Shown: positions 37,136 through 45,714, counted from the stretch's first letter. The stretch is DNA of 64,000 nucleotides from an uncultured Flavobacteriaceae bacterium (GCA_947502635.1 CANNAN010000005.1:186001-250000), one strand, 5' to 3'. Program-made: numbers and translations. The notes: generated by a model not told the origin, from the sequence alone.

Positions 37136-38266
37136 ATGATAAAACCAAGAACATTTCATATCGCTTTAGGCAGTAATAAAGGAGATAAATTTAAAAATCT
37201 TCAAAACGCTGTCGATTTAATCCATGTTAGGGCTGGTAATATAAAACTGATTTCTAAAGTATATAAATCACCTGCTTTTGGGTTTGAGAGTGATGACTTT
37301 TTTAATGCCTGTTTGGTTTTAGAAAGTTATTTAGAGCCTCAAAAACTCCTAAAAACTTTACAAACTATTGAAATTGATTTAGGACGTATCAAGAAAAGTT
37401 TGGAAGGTTATGAAGCACGTATTATAGATCTAGATATTCTTTTGGCAGAAGAAGTTATTATTGAGACTGAAACACTGCAAGTACCACACCCAGAAATGGA
37501 GAAACGCAAGTTTGTCCTGGTGCCACTTAATGATATAGCCTCAAAAACAAGACATCCTAAATTAGATAAGGATGTGTCTGTTTTGTTAACCGAATGTGAA
37601 GATAAAAGTGTTTTGGAACCTATTAATATTTGGTTGAAAAATCCAAGAAAAGCTTTTAATTTTTCAAAGTATAATTACATTGCTATTGAAGGTAATATAG
37701 GTGCAGGAAAAACGAGTTTGGCAAACAAAATAGGGCACGATTATAATGCTAAACTTATATTAGAGCGTTTTGCAGATAATCCATTTTTGCCTAAATTTTA
37801 TGAAGATGCCTCCCGTTATGCTTTTCCTTTAGAAATGTCTTTTTTAGCAGACCGCTATCAACAAATATCTGATGATTTGTCTCAACTCGATTTGTTTAAA
37901 GATTTCATTGTTAGTGATTACGATGTGTTTAAGTCGCTTATTTTTTCAAAAATCACATTGCAAGAAGACGAGTTTAAGTTGTACAGGAAGTTATTTTATT
38001 TAATGTACAAAGAGATTGCAAAACCCGATTTGTATGTTTATTTATATCAAAATACAGAGCGATTACAAGAGAATATTAAGAAACGGGGTCGTGATTACGA
38101 ACAAAACATCGAAAACGACTACTTGGAAAAAATTAATGCTGGGTATTTGGAGTTTTTAAAATCGCAGTCTGATTTTAATGTGAAAATCATCGATATTTCA
38201 GATAAGGATTTTATTGAAAATAGGCTGGATTACTTATGGCTTTTGGGGGAGATTTGTAGGGAATGA
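37136..38266 (+). CDS. folK: HPPK (FolK) - deoxynucleoside kinase fusion
   Basis: The 376-aa bifunctional protein has at residues about 5-160 6-hydroxymethyl-7,8-dihydropterin pyrophosphokinase (LGSNKGDKFKNLQNAVDLI, EARIIDLDILL, VPHPEMEKRKFVLVPLNDIA), an early step of folate synthesis. Residues about 178-376 are a deoxynucleoside kinase with P-loop EGNIGAGKTSLANK (about 185-193), an ERF motif, ADRYQQ and a lid RGRDYEQNI. FolK alone is about 160 aa; fusion to dNK recurs in Bacteroidetes as I recall. Joining pterin activation with nucleoside salvage (thymidylate and folate pools) is suggestive but unproven. Confidence 0.93.
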   Translation: MIKPRTFHIALGSNKGDKFKNLQNAVDLIHVRAGNIKLISKVYKSPAFGFESDDFFNACLVLESYLEPQKLLKTLQTIEIDLGRIKKSLEGYEARIIDLDILLAEEVIIETETLQVPHPEMEKRKFVLVPLNDIASKTRHPKLDKDVSVLLTECEDKSVLEPINIWLKNPRKAFNFSKYNYIAIEGNIGAGKTSLANKIGHDYNAKLILERFADNPFLPKFYEDASRYAFPLEMSFLADRYQQISDDLSQLDLFKDFIVSDYDVFKSLIFSKITLQEDEFKLYRKLFYLMYKEIAKPDLYVYLYQNTERLQENIKKRGRDYEQNIENDYLEKINAGYLEFLKSQSDFNVKIIDISDKDFIENRLDYLWLLGEICRE

Positions 38267-38365
38267 TTTTTGGGTTGTTCGTTAAAGTATATGTTTATTT
38301 ATTAAATAGAAGCAGGGATATAGCACATGATTTATAGCTCTTTACTTATTTTGCGTATTTATTGT

Positions 38366-39376
38366 TTATATTATTCTCTTTAAGTATTTTGACTGACTAA
38401 ACATATATGTAATCAGTGTTGAAATCAGTAAAACAATGATGAACTTTACAGAAATTTCTATCACTGGATTATCAAAAACTTTAAAATTAAACTTATCAAT
38501 ACTTTTATTAATTACATCTAATATTCCAGCGTGTATTAAATAGATACCTAATGTTAGGTTAGAAATCCTAGACAGTATATTTTCAGGAAGTCGTATTTGC
38601 TGAAATATTTTGTAAAAACTTAAAGATGCAACTACTACCAATGGTGAGAGATATGAGTAAAAGTATAAACTATCAAAATGTTTTATTGTATAGAAAGAGA
38701 GAATAGATATAAGTACACTCGAAATCAAATATATGATTGCCAAAGTTATTATTGATATATTCTTATTAGAATTTTTAAACATGTAGCCAAGTAGGAAATA
38801 TCCTAAATAGTCAATAAACCATAGTAAAAATGATGGGCTGTTTCTTAAAAATAAATTATAAGCTGAATTTAACATACCGAAAAACAATAGGAAAACGGAT
38901 ATAAGCCATAATGCCTTTCTTGAAATGAGAGATATGTTATTGTTAAGTATTGGAGCAAAAAAATACAATCCTATTATCATATACAAATACCACATGTGAT
39001 AAAATGGTTTTCCTGAAATTAAGGATGAAAACAGAGGTTTATAATCAATTGCGTTGCTCGATAAGTATTGTAGAGCAGCTTTATACATCAAGTAAATAAT
39101 TGTCCATACAAAAATAGGTAGTAATATTCTTGATGCTCTTTTTCCATATGATTGTTTAAAGGATTCTTTTCTTCCAACCAAATGTAAACCACTAATTAAA
39201 ACAAAAAGAGGCACACATATTCTTGTAAAGGAATCAATAACGTTGCCAATCCAAAAAGATATATCATATGCATCGTTTTCTTTACCTTCAATAACAAAGC
39301 TTGCAGATATATGTAATAAAATAACCAAAAATGTAGCGATAGTTCTCAGTGTATCAATTGTATAATTTCTTTTCAT
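38366..39376 (-). CDS. Acyltransferase 3 family membrane protein
   Basis: The 336-aa polytopic membrane protein has about ten helices. It begins NYTIDTLRTIATFLVILLHI with the membrane His of the acyltransferase-3 (OafA/WecH-like) family and has RICVPLFVLISG and FYHMWYLYMIIGLYFFAPIL, typical family signatures. These enzymes O-acetylate or succinylate surface glycans or other exported molecules. Start chosen at ATG 39376; the frame is open to a TTG six codons upstream. A perfect hairpin and a small ORF precede it on the same strand. Confidence 0.88.
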   Translation of the reverse strand: MKRNYTIDTLRTIATFLVILLHISASFVIEGKENDAYDISFWIGNVIDSFTRICVPLFVLISGLHLVGRKESFKQSYGKRASRILLPIFVWTIIYLMYKAALQYLSSNAIDYKPLFSSLISGKPFYHMWYLYMIIGLYFFAPILNNNISLISRKALWLISVFLLFFGMLNSAYNLFLRNSPSFLLWFIDYLGYFLLGYMFKNSNKNISIITLAIIYLISSVLISILSFYTIKHFDSLYFYSYLSPLVVVASLSFYKIFQQIRLPENILSRISNLTLGIYLIHAGILDVINKSIDKFNFKVFDNPVIEISVKFIIVLLISTLITYMFSQSKYLKRII

Positions 39377-39403
39377 TCTTGTTTTTAATGTCAATAACGA
39401 TTA

Positions 39404-39435
39404 GGATATAAATCCATTTTGAATGATTTATATCC
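39404..39435 (-). repeat. Perfect 11-bp hairpin between small ORF and acyltransferase gene
   Basis: GGATATAAATC and GATTTATATCC pair exactly around ten bases. On the minus strand it starts 10 bp after the stop of the small ORF and ends 28 bp before the acyltransferase ATG. There is no T-run, so it is more likely a processing, attenuation or operator site than a terminator. Confidence 0.5.
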
Positions 39436-39444
39436 ACTGATAAA

Positions 39445-39624
39445 CTAAATTATTTCCTTGTCTAGTTTAACGTGTTTTGAGTTTTTGTCTATTGATGAGC
39501 CTTCAACTTTATTAGATGAGATTGATTCAAGTATAAAATTTCTATCTATCGTGCTTAGAACTTCTGTATTTATATTAACATCGGCTGCTTTTATTTTTAA
39601 GCTTTTGTCTGCTATTTTATTCAT
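39445..39624 (-). CDS. Possible small hydrophilic protein (59 aa)
   Basis: A minus-strand frame from ATG 39624 to TAG 39445 encodes MNKIADKSLKIKAADVNINT and ends KHVKLDKEII. The composition (Lys, Asp, Ser, Ile; no hydrophobic run) is protein-like, whereas the opposite-strand frame over the same bases is hydrophobic and looks like its shadow. A perfect hairpin lies just past its stop. I recognise no family. It could be a short regulatory or export-linked peptide of the kind often left unannotated, or a chance frame. Confidence 0.4.
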   Translation of the reverse strand: MNKIADKSLKIKAADVNINTEVLSTIDRNFILESISSNKVEGSSIDKNSKHVKLDKEII

Positions 39625-39712
39625 TGGTTATTTCTATAAATAAAGTAGTATTAATTTATTCAATAAATCCCATTATTAGGAGAGCAAGTAATATGACATT
39701 TAGATTTAATTC

Positions 39713-40267
39713 TTAATCAAACAGATACGCTTTTCTTACTTGTGAGTCAGGAATACCAATAATATTGTTAATATAATCTTCTTGTAATATAAATTCACCT
39801 TTTTTAATATATCCTTTCGCAAAAGGCATGCAGGCTTCCCATGACCGAGATTGTTTGCAGTTATTTATGTCGATTATTTTAACAATAGTATGGTCGCCCG
39901 TAGTAATAACACAGTTGCTGTATTTTTTTGCTGAAGATAGTATGTCTTTCATGTTGTCTTTAGAGACTGTTAATACTTTGCTTGCTTTATCTTTAGCCAA
40001 CTTTTGAAATAAAACAATGGGATTTTTGTCCTCAACTTCTTTTAATATACTTATATCAGCTAAGAATTTAGAGATAATATCTGAGTTAGAATCTATATTT
40101 GTTTTTGTTTCAGTTTTTATACTCGATATATAGTCTTTTTTAGGTTCATTCTTTGTTTCGGTTTTAATGTTGGAAACATTGTCCTTTTGAGTCTCACTCT
40201 TTGTTTTGTTTCCAGAATTGCATGCAAAAATTGTAGTTAAAAGTAAAATTATAAGAATTTTTTTCAT
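39713..40267 (-). CDS. Hypothetical lipoprotein
   Basis: The 184-aa product has a clear lipoprotein signal (LLLTTIFACNSGN, lipid-modified Cys16), then a Lys/Thr/Glu/Asn-rich linker containing a small duplication (NVSNIKTETKNEPKKDY followed by ISSIKTETKTN). A compact domain from about residue 65 to the end contains VITTGDHTIVKIIDINNCKQ and EACMPFAKGYIKKGEF, with two further cysteines that could form a disulfide. I do not recognise the family. It lies between the small ORF and the YARHG gene on the same strand. Confidence 0.65.
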   Translation of the reverse strand: MKKILIILLLTTIFACNSGNKTKSETQKDNVSNIKTETKNEPKKDYISSIKTETKTNIDSNSDIISKFLADISILKEVEDKNPIVLFQKLAKDKASKVLTVSKDNMKDILSSAKKYSNCVITTGDHTIVKIIDINNCKQSRSWEACMPFAKGYIKKGEFILQEDYINNIIGIPDSQVRKAYLFD

Positions 40268-40409
40268 CGATTATTTATATTAATAGGTTTTTGAGATTTA
40301 CTTAAGTGCTTTTTCTTAATTAACAAAGGTAAATATTTTATATTGTGGTAAGTTTTATGTTACAGTAATATCATTTTTTAATTCACCTGTACTTCGTATT
40401 TTGTTTTTA

Positions 40410-41522
40410 CTATTTATCCCATTCTTTAGATTTGACAATTTTTAACCAATTTTTCTCATCAATAGCCAATGTTTCTAGACTAGCTTTGTATTTGGGATTT
40501 GGTTTATACCAATTTTGTGATAAATAATAATCTTGTATAAACTTAGTCTTAAAAACATACTCTTTAATAGCAAATGGTAAGTTCTTGAGAACTTTAAAAG
40601 AGTTCTCATCTACAGAATTTGTAGGGGTTTCCTCTTCTCCAACATTAATAAGGTTTGGCAGATTATGCCTAGAATAATCAAATGATGTATAGGAATTCTT
40701 CATTAAACCACTTGTAGAATATAAATAAAGTTCGCCATTGGGTCTGAAATTTTTTCTTTTAAAGCTTATGCCTCCAGTATGAGTAATAAATTTTGTAAGA
40801 TCATCAGAATAAAGACTTCTTCCATTTTGGATAAGCCACTCATTTTTATTCTTGAAAAAGGTGTTTTTTAAACTAAAGCCTTCATTAGGTCCCATATCAA
40901 TATTCAAGGTGAAATCATCTATTTGATTATTTTTCCATCTATTTGCAGCAGTTAAAATATAATCAAAATTATAATGGTACAGCATAGAGTTTGATATTTC
41001 AAATCTATATGTATGGGTGATTTTGTTTATGCCAGATTTAAAATTTGTATCAAAATGATAGACATAGTAGAATTCTGGGGCATTAGTGTTAAAATCCTTA
41101 TCAATAACTTCTTCTTCGGTCTTAGAATCAATTTTATTATTAACGTAATAGTTTTCTTTGTTTACTATTGAAGCTTTAAATTTTAACATTTTTCCATTCA
41201 TTTTTACATTGAATTTGGAGATGTACGGATGTGCACCATTTTTGGGATAACCATCTACGTCACCAGTTGGAGAAGGCGCCTCAAATCCAACTAGGATTTT
41301 TTTCTCAAGACCAGGATTATAAAAAGTGTAATTTACTGTCACATAAACATAATCACCCGAATTATCTATTTTTCTAACAATATTCAAAACCTCTTTGGAA
41401 ATGCTAATTTGAGTTTCTGTTATTGGTATTAGCTGATTGCCAGAAGCATAATAAGCTCCGTCATTGGCAAATGTTATTAAATGGAAACATGTTGCGAATA
41501 ATAACAGTAATTTTTTATTCAT
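40410..41522 (-). CDS. Secreted YARHG domain-containing protein
   Basis: The 370-aa product has a signal peptide (LITFANDG), a beta-rich central region (VNYTFYNPGLEKKILVGFEAP, FNVKMNGKMLKFKASIV, HTYRFEISNS) resembling the ectodomain of DUF4424-type proteins, and a C-terminal YARHG domain (about 310-368: LPFAIKEYVFKTKFIQDYYL, then QNWYKPNPKY). YARHG domains are extracellular and thought to bind peptidoglycan or other surface ligands; the function is unknown. A hypothetical lipoprotein gene follows on the same strand. Confidence 0.72.
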   Translation of the reverse strand: MNKKLLLLFATCFHLITFANDGAYYASGNQLIPITETQISISKEVLNIVRKIDNSGDYVYVTVNYTFYNPGLEKKILVGFEAPSPTGDVDGYPKNGAHPYISKFNVKMNGKMLKFKASIVNKENYYVNNKIDSKTEEEVIDKDFNTNAPEFYYVYHFDTNFKSGINKITHTYRFEISNSMLYHYNFDYILTAANRWKNNQIDDFTLNIDMGPNEGFSLKNTFFKNKNEWLIQNGRSLYSDDLTKFITHTGGISFKRKNFRPNGELYLYSTSGLMKNSYTSFDYSRHNLPNLINVGEEETPTNSVDENSFKVLKNLPFAIKEYVFKTKFIQDYYLSQNWYKPNPKYKASLETLAIDEKNWLKIVKSKEWDK

Positions 41523-41631
41523 TTGAGTCTGCGTTTTTTAAAAGCATTATGCAAATTTACATATGAATTATTGGTTAAACTACCCTGAATCTAGTGAATT
41601 TACTTTGTTGTTATGTTCAGTCTATGTCTCC

Positions 41632-41752
41632 CTACATGTCCAACAAAGGGAAATGCTTTACTTTGTGATAGGTTAGTGCAGCTTTAATACAGCTTTTTAA
41701 AGTTTCTTCAGGAAGCTCTTTTACCCTCAAAATCAAGTGTGTTTTATATACA
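41632..41752 (-). pseudogene. Truncated DUF1801 gene fragment
   Basis: On the minus strand, about 120 bases encode VYKTHLILRVKELPEETLKS then ALTYHKVKHFPLLDM before TAG at 41632. This is a diverged copy of the C-terminus of the intact DUF1801 gene at 42435-42863 (ending ALTYHKVKHLPLLGM). About 26 bases are deleted inside the fragment, and everything upstream is replaced by a decayed cassette starting with GTTAGGC. It is a dead remnant of a paralogue. Confidence 0.75.
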
Positions 41753-41768
41753 CGGTGGTTAGGCAACG

Positions 41769-42299
41769 TTATTTATTTTTAAAGTATTCCTCGAAATCTA
41801 AATTAACATCAATAGGAACTACTTCCCGAATTGGATTGTTCTTTTTGTAAAATAATAGATTTAATGGAGAATTTATCTCATTAACGTTTAGAAATTTATA
41901 TTTATCATTTATTAAGTAGGCAATTACATTTTGTGAAAAGTAATGAACGTTAATTCCTTTTATTTTCTAAATATTTAGTTGCTTCATACTTATAATTATT
42001 AGCATCATCCATAATTATATAAAAGTCGGTTTTATACCTCTTTTTTAATTTCTCAACTTTTATTGAGTCTAACTTTACAGATAGCACTATTTTTTCATTA
42101 ATATAGAGTATATCATTACTTACTTGTAATTTATTTATTGGAGTTGATTTTGTTTCCCTTTTGTTCTTTCCTTAATCGATAGATTTATTTGAACTATATT
42201 TTCAATTTGTTCAATTTCATATTTAGTTCCTCTAGTGAAATAATTTTCTAAAGTATTTAGATTTTCAATAACTCCGTACATGTTATCGAAAATTTTCAT
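41769..42299 (-). pseudogene. Frameshifted hypothetical gene in a cassette-like setting
   Basis: Three consecutive minus-strand frames together make a protein of about 170 aa: MKIFDNMYGVIENLNTLENY to KERTKGKQ; then a shift near 42145-42165 to STPINKLQVSNDILYINEKI and on to YIIMDDANNYKYEATKYL; then a shift near 41955-41962 to GINVHYFSQNVIAYLINDKY and on to DVNLDFEEYFKNK before TAA at 41769. The composition is protein-like throughout. I do not recognise the family. The frame is flanked by GTTAGGC (41758-41764) and GCCTAAC (42309-42315), which resemble integron attC core sites. Sequencing indels are an alternative for the shifts. Confidence 0.65.
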
Positions 42300-42434
42300 T
42301 CAGCTTGTGCCTAACGTTAAGGTATAATGCCGTTCCAAATATTGAATTACATCGATTAATAAGCGAAGTTCTAATTTCGTAAGTTTAGAATCAAACAAAA
42401 TTGTAGATGAAAATTTACAAATGAGAGTGCTGTT
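42300..42434. other. Intergenic segment flanking the decayed cassette
   Basis: Contains GCCTAAC (42309-42315) and a 6-bp inverted repeat TTCTAA...TTAGAA inside an A/T-rich tract (GCGAAGTTCTAATTTCGTAA). From memory the segment resembles repeats found next to cassette-like genes in flavobacteria. It is non-coding on both strands as far as I can see. Confidence 0.4.
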
Positions 42435-42863
42435 TTACATCCCCAATAAAGGTAAATGCTTCACTTTATGGTATGTCAGTGCAGAAGCAATACAATTCTT
42501 TAAAGCTTCTTTAGGGAGTTCTTCTTTTAGTTGAAGAACAATCGCCCTTTTACCTTCAAAATCAAGTGTGTTTTTATAAACGGTTCTAAATGTAGATACC
42601 AATCTGCTTGTACATTGAAAATACATGGCATACTGGTTTGGCTTTTTAGATTTCCAATCTATTCTAATGGTACTGCCTTTTTTTGTGAGATAGCTTGGTT
42701 CTCCCCATTTTAGTGTTTCTTCCAAGTGGGTTATGCCTTCTGTTTCATTAGCAGTTTCTATAATCAATTTTCGTAGGTGTGTCATTCTCTTTTTAACGGA
42801 ATCAGGATAATTATCGAAAACCAATTTAACTTCAGGGTTTGTATTTACTTCTATGTTTTTCAT
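42435..42863 (-). CDS. DUF1801 domain-containing protein
   Basis: The 142-aa protein has the family pattern VFDNYPDSVKKRMTHLRKLI, then EETLKWGEPSYLTKKGSTIR and MYFQCTSRLVSTFRTVY. DUF1801/YdhG-like proteins are small soluble proteins of unknown function, structurally related to a frataxin-like or iron-binding fold in some members. A truncated relative lies 680 bases downstream (41632-41752). It has no operon partner. Confidence 0.88.
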   Translation of the reverse strand: MKNIEVNTNPEVKLVFDNYPDSVKKRMTHLRKLIIETANETEGITHLEETLKWGEPSYLTKKGSTIRIDWKSKKPNQYAMYFQCTSRLVSTFRTVYKNTLDFEGKRAIVLQLKEELPKEALKNCIASALTYHKVKHLPLLGM

Positions 42864-43046
42864 TAATATCCTAAATTACGGTGTTACGGCTAAACATTTT
42901 AAACCTAAAACTGTTCAAAAATGCCCTTCGGAACGTCATGAAGAATCTCTTAAAAATTAAAGATCTGCTTAAACAGGATCTAGGAGTTTTTCGTCCGCGC
43001 TCAAAATGACAATTTATAAATTTTTTGGACGGTCTCAGGCAAAAAA

Positions 43047-44351
43047 TTATTTTTTTCCTAAAACAGTTTCATTTTCTTTAGCGATCCGTTCACGCTGTTC
43101 TTTTGATAGGCTATACTTGAAATAGAGATCGTTTGGATACAGTAAATTAGACTTTTTCATACTTGGGTCGTTTGTTTTTTGACTTAAATCGCAATCAAAA
43201 CGTGCTAATTTCGTATACATTTTATCCCAGTTATCTCCAGCATTAATAAAATGTGATAAACCCCAGGTGATACCATCGGCATTATTAGAATCGGTAAATG
43301 CATCAGGAGAAAAAGGTCCAGCAGCAATGGGTAACATCTTACCAACCGAAGCAATTTCAAAATTCACCCAATCTTTAGCATATTGTATCGTGTAATGTTC
43401 TATACCATCTGTCGTTACTATGGCTGCAACACCTTCTTTATAAGGGAATAGTATAGTTTCATGACCAGAGTTCATTACTGGATTTAGTGGATGTTTAATA
43501 TAAGGTCCCTCGGGAGATTCTGCTATGGCAACACCCCAGCCGTCCCAGTGTTTTCTATTGGCGTCTCTGCCATCCATACCAGATTTATAGTATACATATA
43601 TTTTTCCGTTATGTACTAAAGGGTAAGGATCGTGAATAACCCGATGATCCCATTCGTCTTCTGCGCCAAAATCTATAACAACTTTGTTTAATGGCGTCCA
43701 TGGACCATTTGGGGAATCGGCATAAGACATGGCAACTGGACAAACATCGCTACCACCACCATTAGAAGGTTTTCCGCTTGGTGCGCTAAATGCTTGATAA
43801 TACAGATAGTATTTATTTTTCCATTTTAAAATATCGGTAGTTGAAACCGAGCGCCAACCAGGGTTTGGTTTTAATGGTCTTGGAATAGCAACACCTTGTT
43901 CCTTCCAAGTAAAACCATCGGTGCTGGTAGCATACCAGATGTCACATAAATCCCAATCTACAGATGGGATCGTATCATTACATTTGGCATACCCCAGAGG
44001 TTTAGTAGGCGTATTTCGGTAAGTATACCATACATAATATGTGCCGTTTTCGAAAATAATTTTCGAAGGGTCTCGACGTGTTATAGTGCCATCGCCATCA
44101 TTATAATAAAAGCCTTCTAATTCGGTATATCTAAAGTTAGAATACAGCTCGTTATCTAATAAACGTGGTGCTTCGTAATGTTTGAAACTACGTTTCATTG
44201 CTGTGCTTAACTCTCTGTTTGGGTCTAAATCTTTAATGAATAAAGGAAATGCTTTTTCTGGGTTCTTAGGAGTTGTTTTTTCCTGGTCATTGGTTTTAGA
44301 ATTACAGGAAAAAAGTAATAATCCTATTAAAGAAAGTATAAAAAGCCGCAT
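43047..44351 (-). CDS. GH117 family glycoside hydrolase lipoprotein, probable 3,6-anhydro-alpha-L-galactosidase
   Basis: The 434-aa lipoprotein (lipobox LLFSC, Cys16) has a five-bladed beta-propeller. Three segments match the active site of GH117 as I know it from the agarolytic enzymes of marine bacteria: Asp94 in TRRDPSKII, Asp241 in VIHDPYPLV and His297-Glu298 in MNSGHETI. Intervening segments such as WDLCDIWYATSTDGFTW, KNKYYLYYQAFS and MSYADSPNGPW also fit. GH117 removes 3,6-anhydro-L-galactose from the non-reducing end of agar oligosaccharides. No SusC/D pair, agarase or sulfatase lies nearby, so the gene is outside a typical utilisation locus. A related specificity is possible. Confidence 0.85.
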   Translation of the reverse strand: MRLFILSLIGLLLFSCNSKTNDQEKTTPKNPEKAFPLFIKDLDPNRELSTAMKRSFKHYEAPRLLDNELYSNFRYTELEGFYYNDGDGTITRRDPSKIIFENGTYYVWYTYRNTPTKPLGYAKCNDTIPSVDWDLCDIWYATSTDGFTWKEQGVAIPRPLKPNPGWRSVSTTDILKWKNKYYLYYQAFSAPSGKPSNGGGSDVCPVAMSYADSPNGPWTPLNKVVIDFGAEDEWDHRVIHDPYPLVHNGKIYVYYKSGMDGRDANRKHWDGWGVAIAESPEGPYIKHPLNPVMNSGHETILFPYKEGVAAIVTTDGIEHYTIQYAKDWVNFEIASVGKMLPIAAGPFSPDAFTDSNNADGITWGLSHFINAGDNWDKMYTKLARFDCDLSQKTNDPSMKKSNLLYPNDLYFKYSLSKEQRERIAKENETVLGKK

Positions 44352-44784
44352 TGTTGTTTTTTTAGTTAGTTTATTGGTGAGATGTTAGTTTGTTAAAGCT
44401 AATATTTAATTATAAGTATATTTTAAAGTTATTGATTTTAACTTTTCTACTGTAAAAATAGCAGTTATTTTATTAAAACATCATGTCTTTTTGATGTATA
44501 ATGTGCTAACAGTTAATTTTAGTAGAGCCGCTTAAAATACAAGTATGTATGTTGTTTGTTATAAAGTAGTTAATCATGTAAAACTACGGCCAATAATTAA
44601 ATATTAGTGTCGTTTTGTCTCTTTTTTATGACATATTTTCCTTGGTTATTAATGCCTAAATGCCATAAATCAAGCCGTTTAAACAAGAAAACTTGTATTT
44701 AAGCGAGTTTTTTTGAGGCTATAGAAGGTTAGTACATACATTTGGTATACCCTCATTTACTTTGTTAAACTTAATCTATAATTT
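44352..44784. other. Intergenic region between divergent GH117 and secreted-protein genes
   Basis: This 433-base AT-rich stretch has no credible gene on either strand. Near its right end lies a promoter candidate for the plus strand (44712-44744) and, just before that, a 7-bp terminator-like stem (AAACTTG 44688 region with CGAGTTT) running into T residues. The GH117 promoter should lie in the left part, but I see no clear consensus. Confidence 0.5.
44712..44744 (+). promoter_or_regulatory. Putative promoter of the secreted-protein operon
   Basis: TTTG (44712-44715), 21 bases, TACATTTG (44737-44744). The -7 box fits TAnnTTTG, but the spacing is two longer than the preferred 19. Predicted start near 44751, 34 bases before ATG 44785. 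Confidence 0.5.
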
Positions 44785-45663
44785 ATGAAAACTATTTTCA
44801 TATGTTCAGTGCTTACATTCTTAACAGTGTGTAATACATATTCTCAAGAAAAGCACTACGAATTTAACAGGCTTAACACTAGGAAGCAAACGTTAAAAGG
44901 ACAATCTACTTCAGAAATTTATAGCGTCTCTTATGTAAAAACAAAGGGATCATTAAATCCAGAATATACTAAATTAAAAAGTGAGTTAGAGAAAGTAATA
45001 GCTGATAGTATTTCTAAAACAGCAAATTATTTTAAGGCACTTGATAAATTTAATGACCTATCAACTATTAAAAACAAAGTTATTGCTTTTAACAACTCAA
45101 GTAAGTCTTTCAGAAATAAAGTAACACTTTTAAAAGAAGCACAAATTCTAGCTTCAAATTATCATATTAAAGATCTTTTTTATTCCGATAAGCACATAAA
45201 TAAAGATATGAAGGCTGGATTTTTACTTCTTAGTTTAAATCCTGAGAATATGAAAGTGCATTTAAACAAGGTTTTATTGAAATTAGATAATAAAATTAAA
45301 GTTCCAGAAAAACCTACTTATGAATCAATTGTTGCTTTAAGAGAGAAATTATCCAGAACTAAGAAAATAAAAGATATTAAAAACCTAAAAAATAAAAAGG
45401 GTTATACGTTGCAAAATAGCATTGTGCCTCCCGAAGAAATAACAGGAAATTACTCGGTTGTAGGCGAATATTTTGTATTGAGCAAGCCAACCAATAGGTT
45501 CTTGAAAGACCAATTAATATCAAAAAAAACTGTTTTAAGTTTACATATAACTAAAGCGAAATTGTACACTAAAGAAGAGCGCGTGTTAATTCAAAATAAG
45601 CGAACTAAAGAAATGTATTTGGTGGATACTAGTTTTTTAAACGGCTTTTCTATTAAAAGTTAA
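44785..45663 (+). CDS. Hypothetical secreted protein
   Basis: The 292-aa product has a signal peptide (FLTVCNTYSQE), a Lys-rich mainly helical region (about 30-200, with LKSELEKVIADSISKTANY and many charged heptads) and a C-terminal beta-like segment (GNYSVVGEYFVLSKPTNRFL, KTVLSLHITKAKLYTKEERV). I recognise no family. It starts a probable two-gene operon with the beta-helix protein 51 bp downstream, so a joint surface role is likely. Confidence 0.7.
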   Translation: MKTIFICSVLTFLTVCNTYSQEKHYEFNRLNTRKQTLKGQSTSEIYSVSYVKTKGSLNPEYTKLKSELEKVIADSISKTANYFKALDKFNDLSTIKNKVIAFNNSSKSFRNKVTLLKEAQILASNYHIKDLFYSDKHINKDMKAGFLLLSLNPENMKVHLNKVLLKLDNKIKVPEKPTYESIVALREKLSRTKKIKDIKNLKNKKGYTLQNSIVPPEEITGNYSVVGEYFVLSKPTNRFLKDQLISKKTVLSLHITKAKLYTKEERVLIQNKRTKEMYLVDTSFLNGFSIKS

Positions 45664-45714
45664 GAAGGTTCTATGGAGCCTAATAAAGAACTATTTTAAT
45701 AATAACTATTTATC

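Noticed and set aside
39458-39643. Hydrophobic 61-codon plus-strand frame
   Set aside because: It is antisense to the more protein-like 59-codon frame at 39445-39624 and runs against all neighbouring genes.
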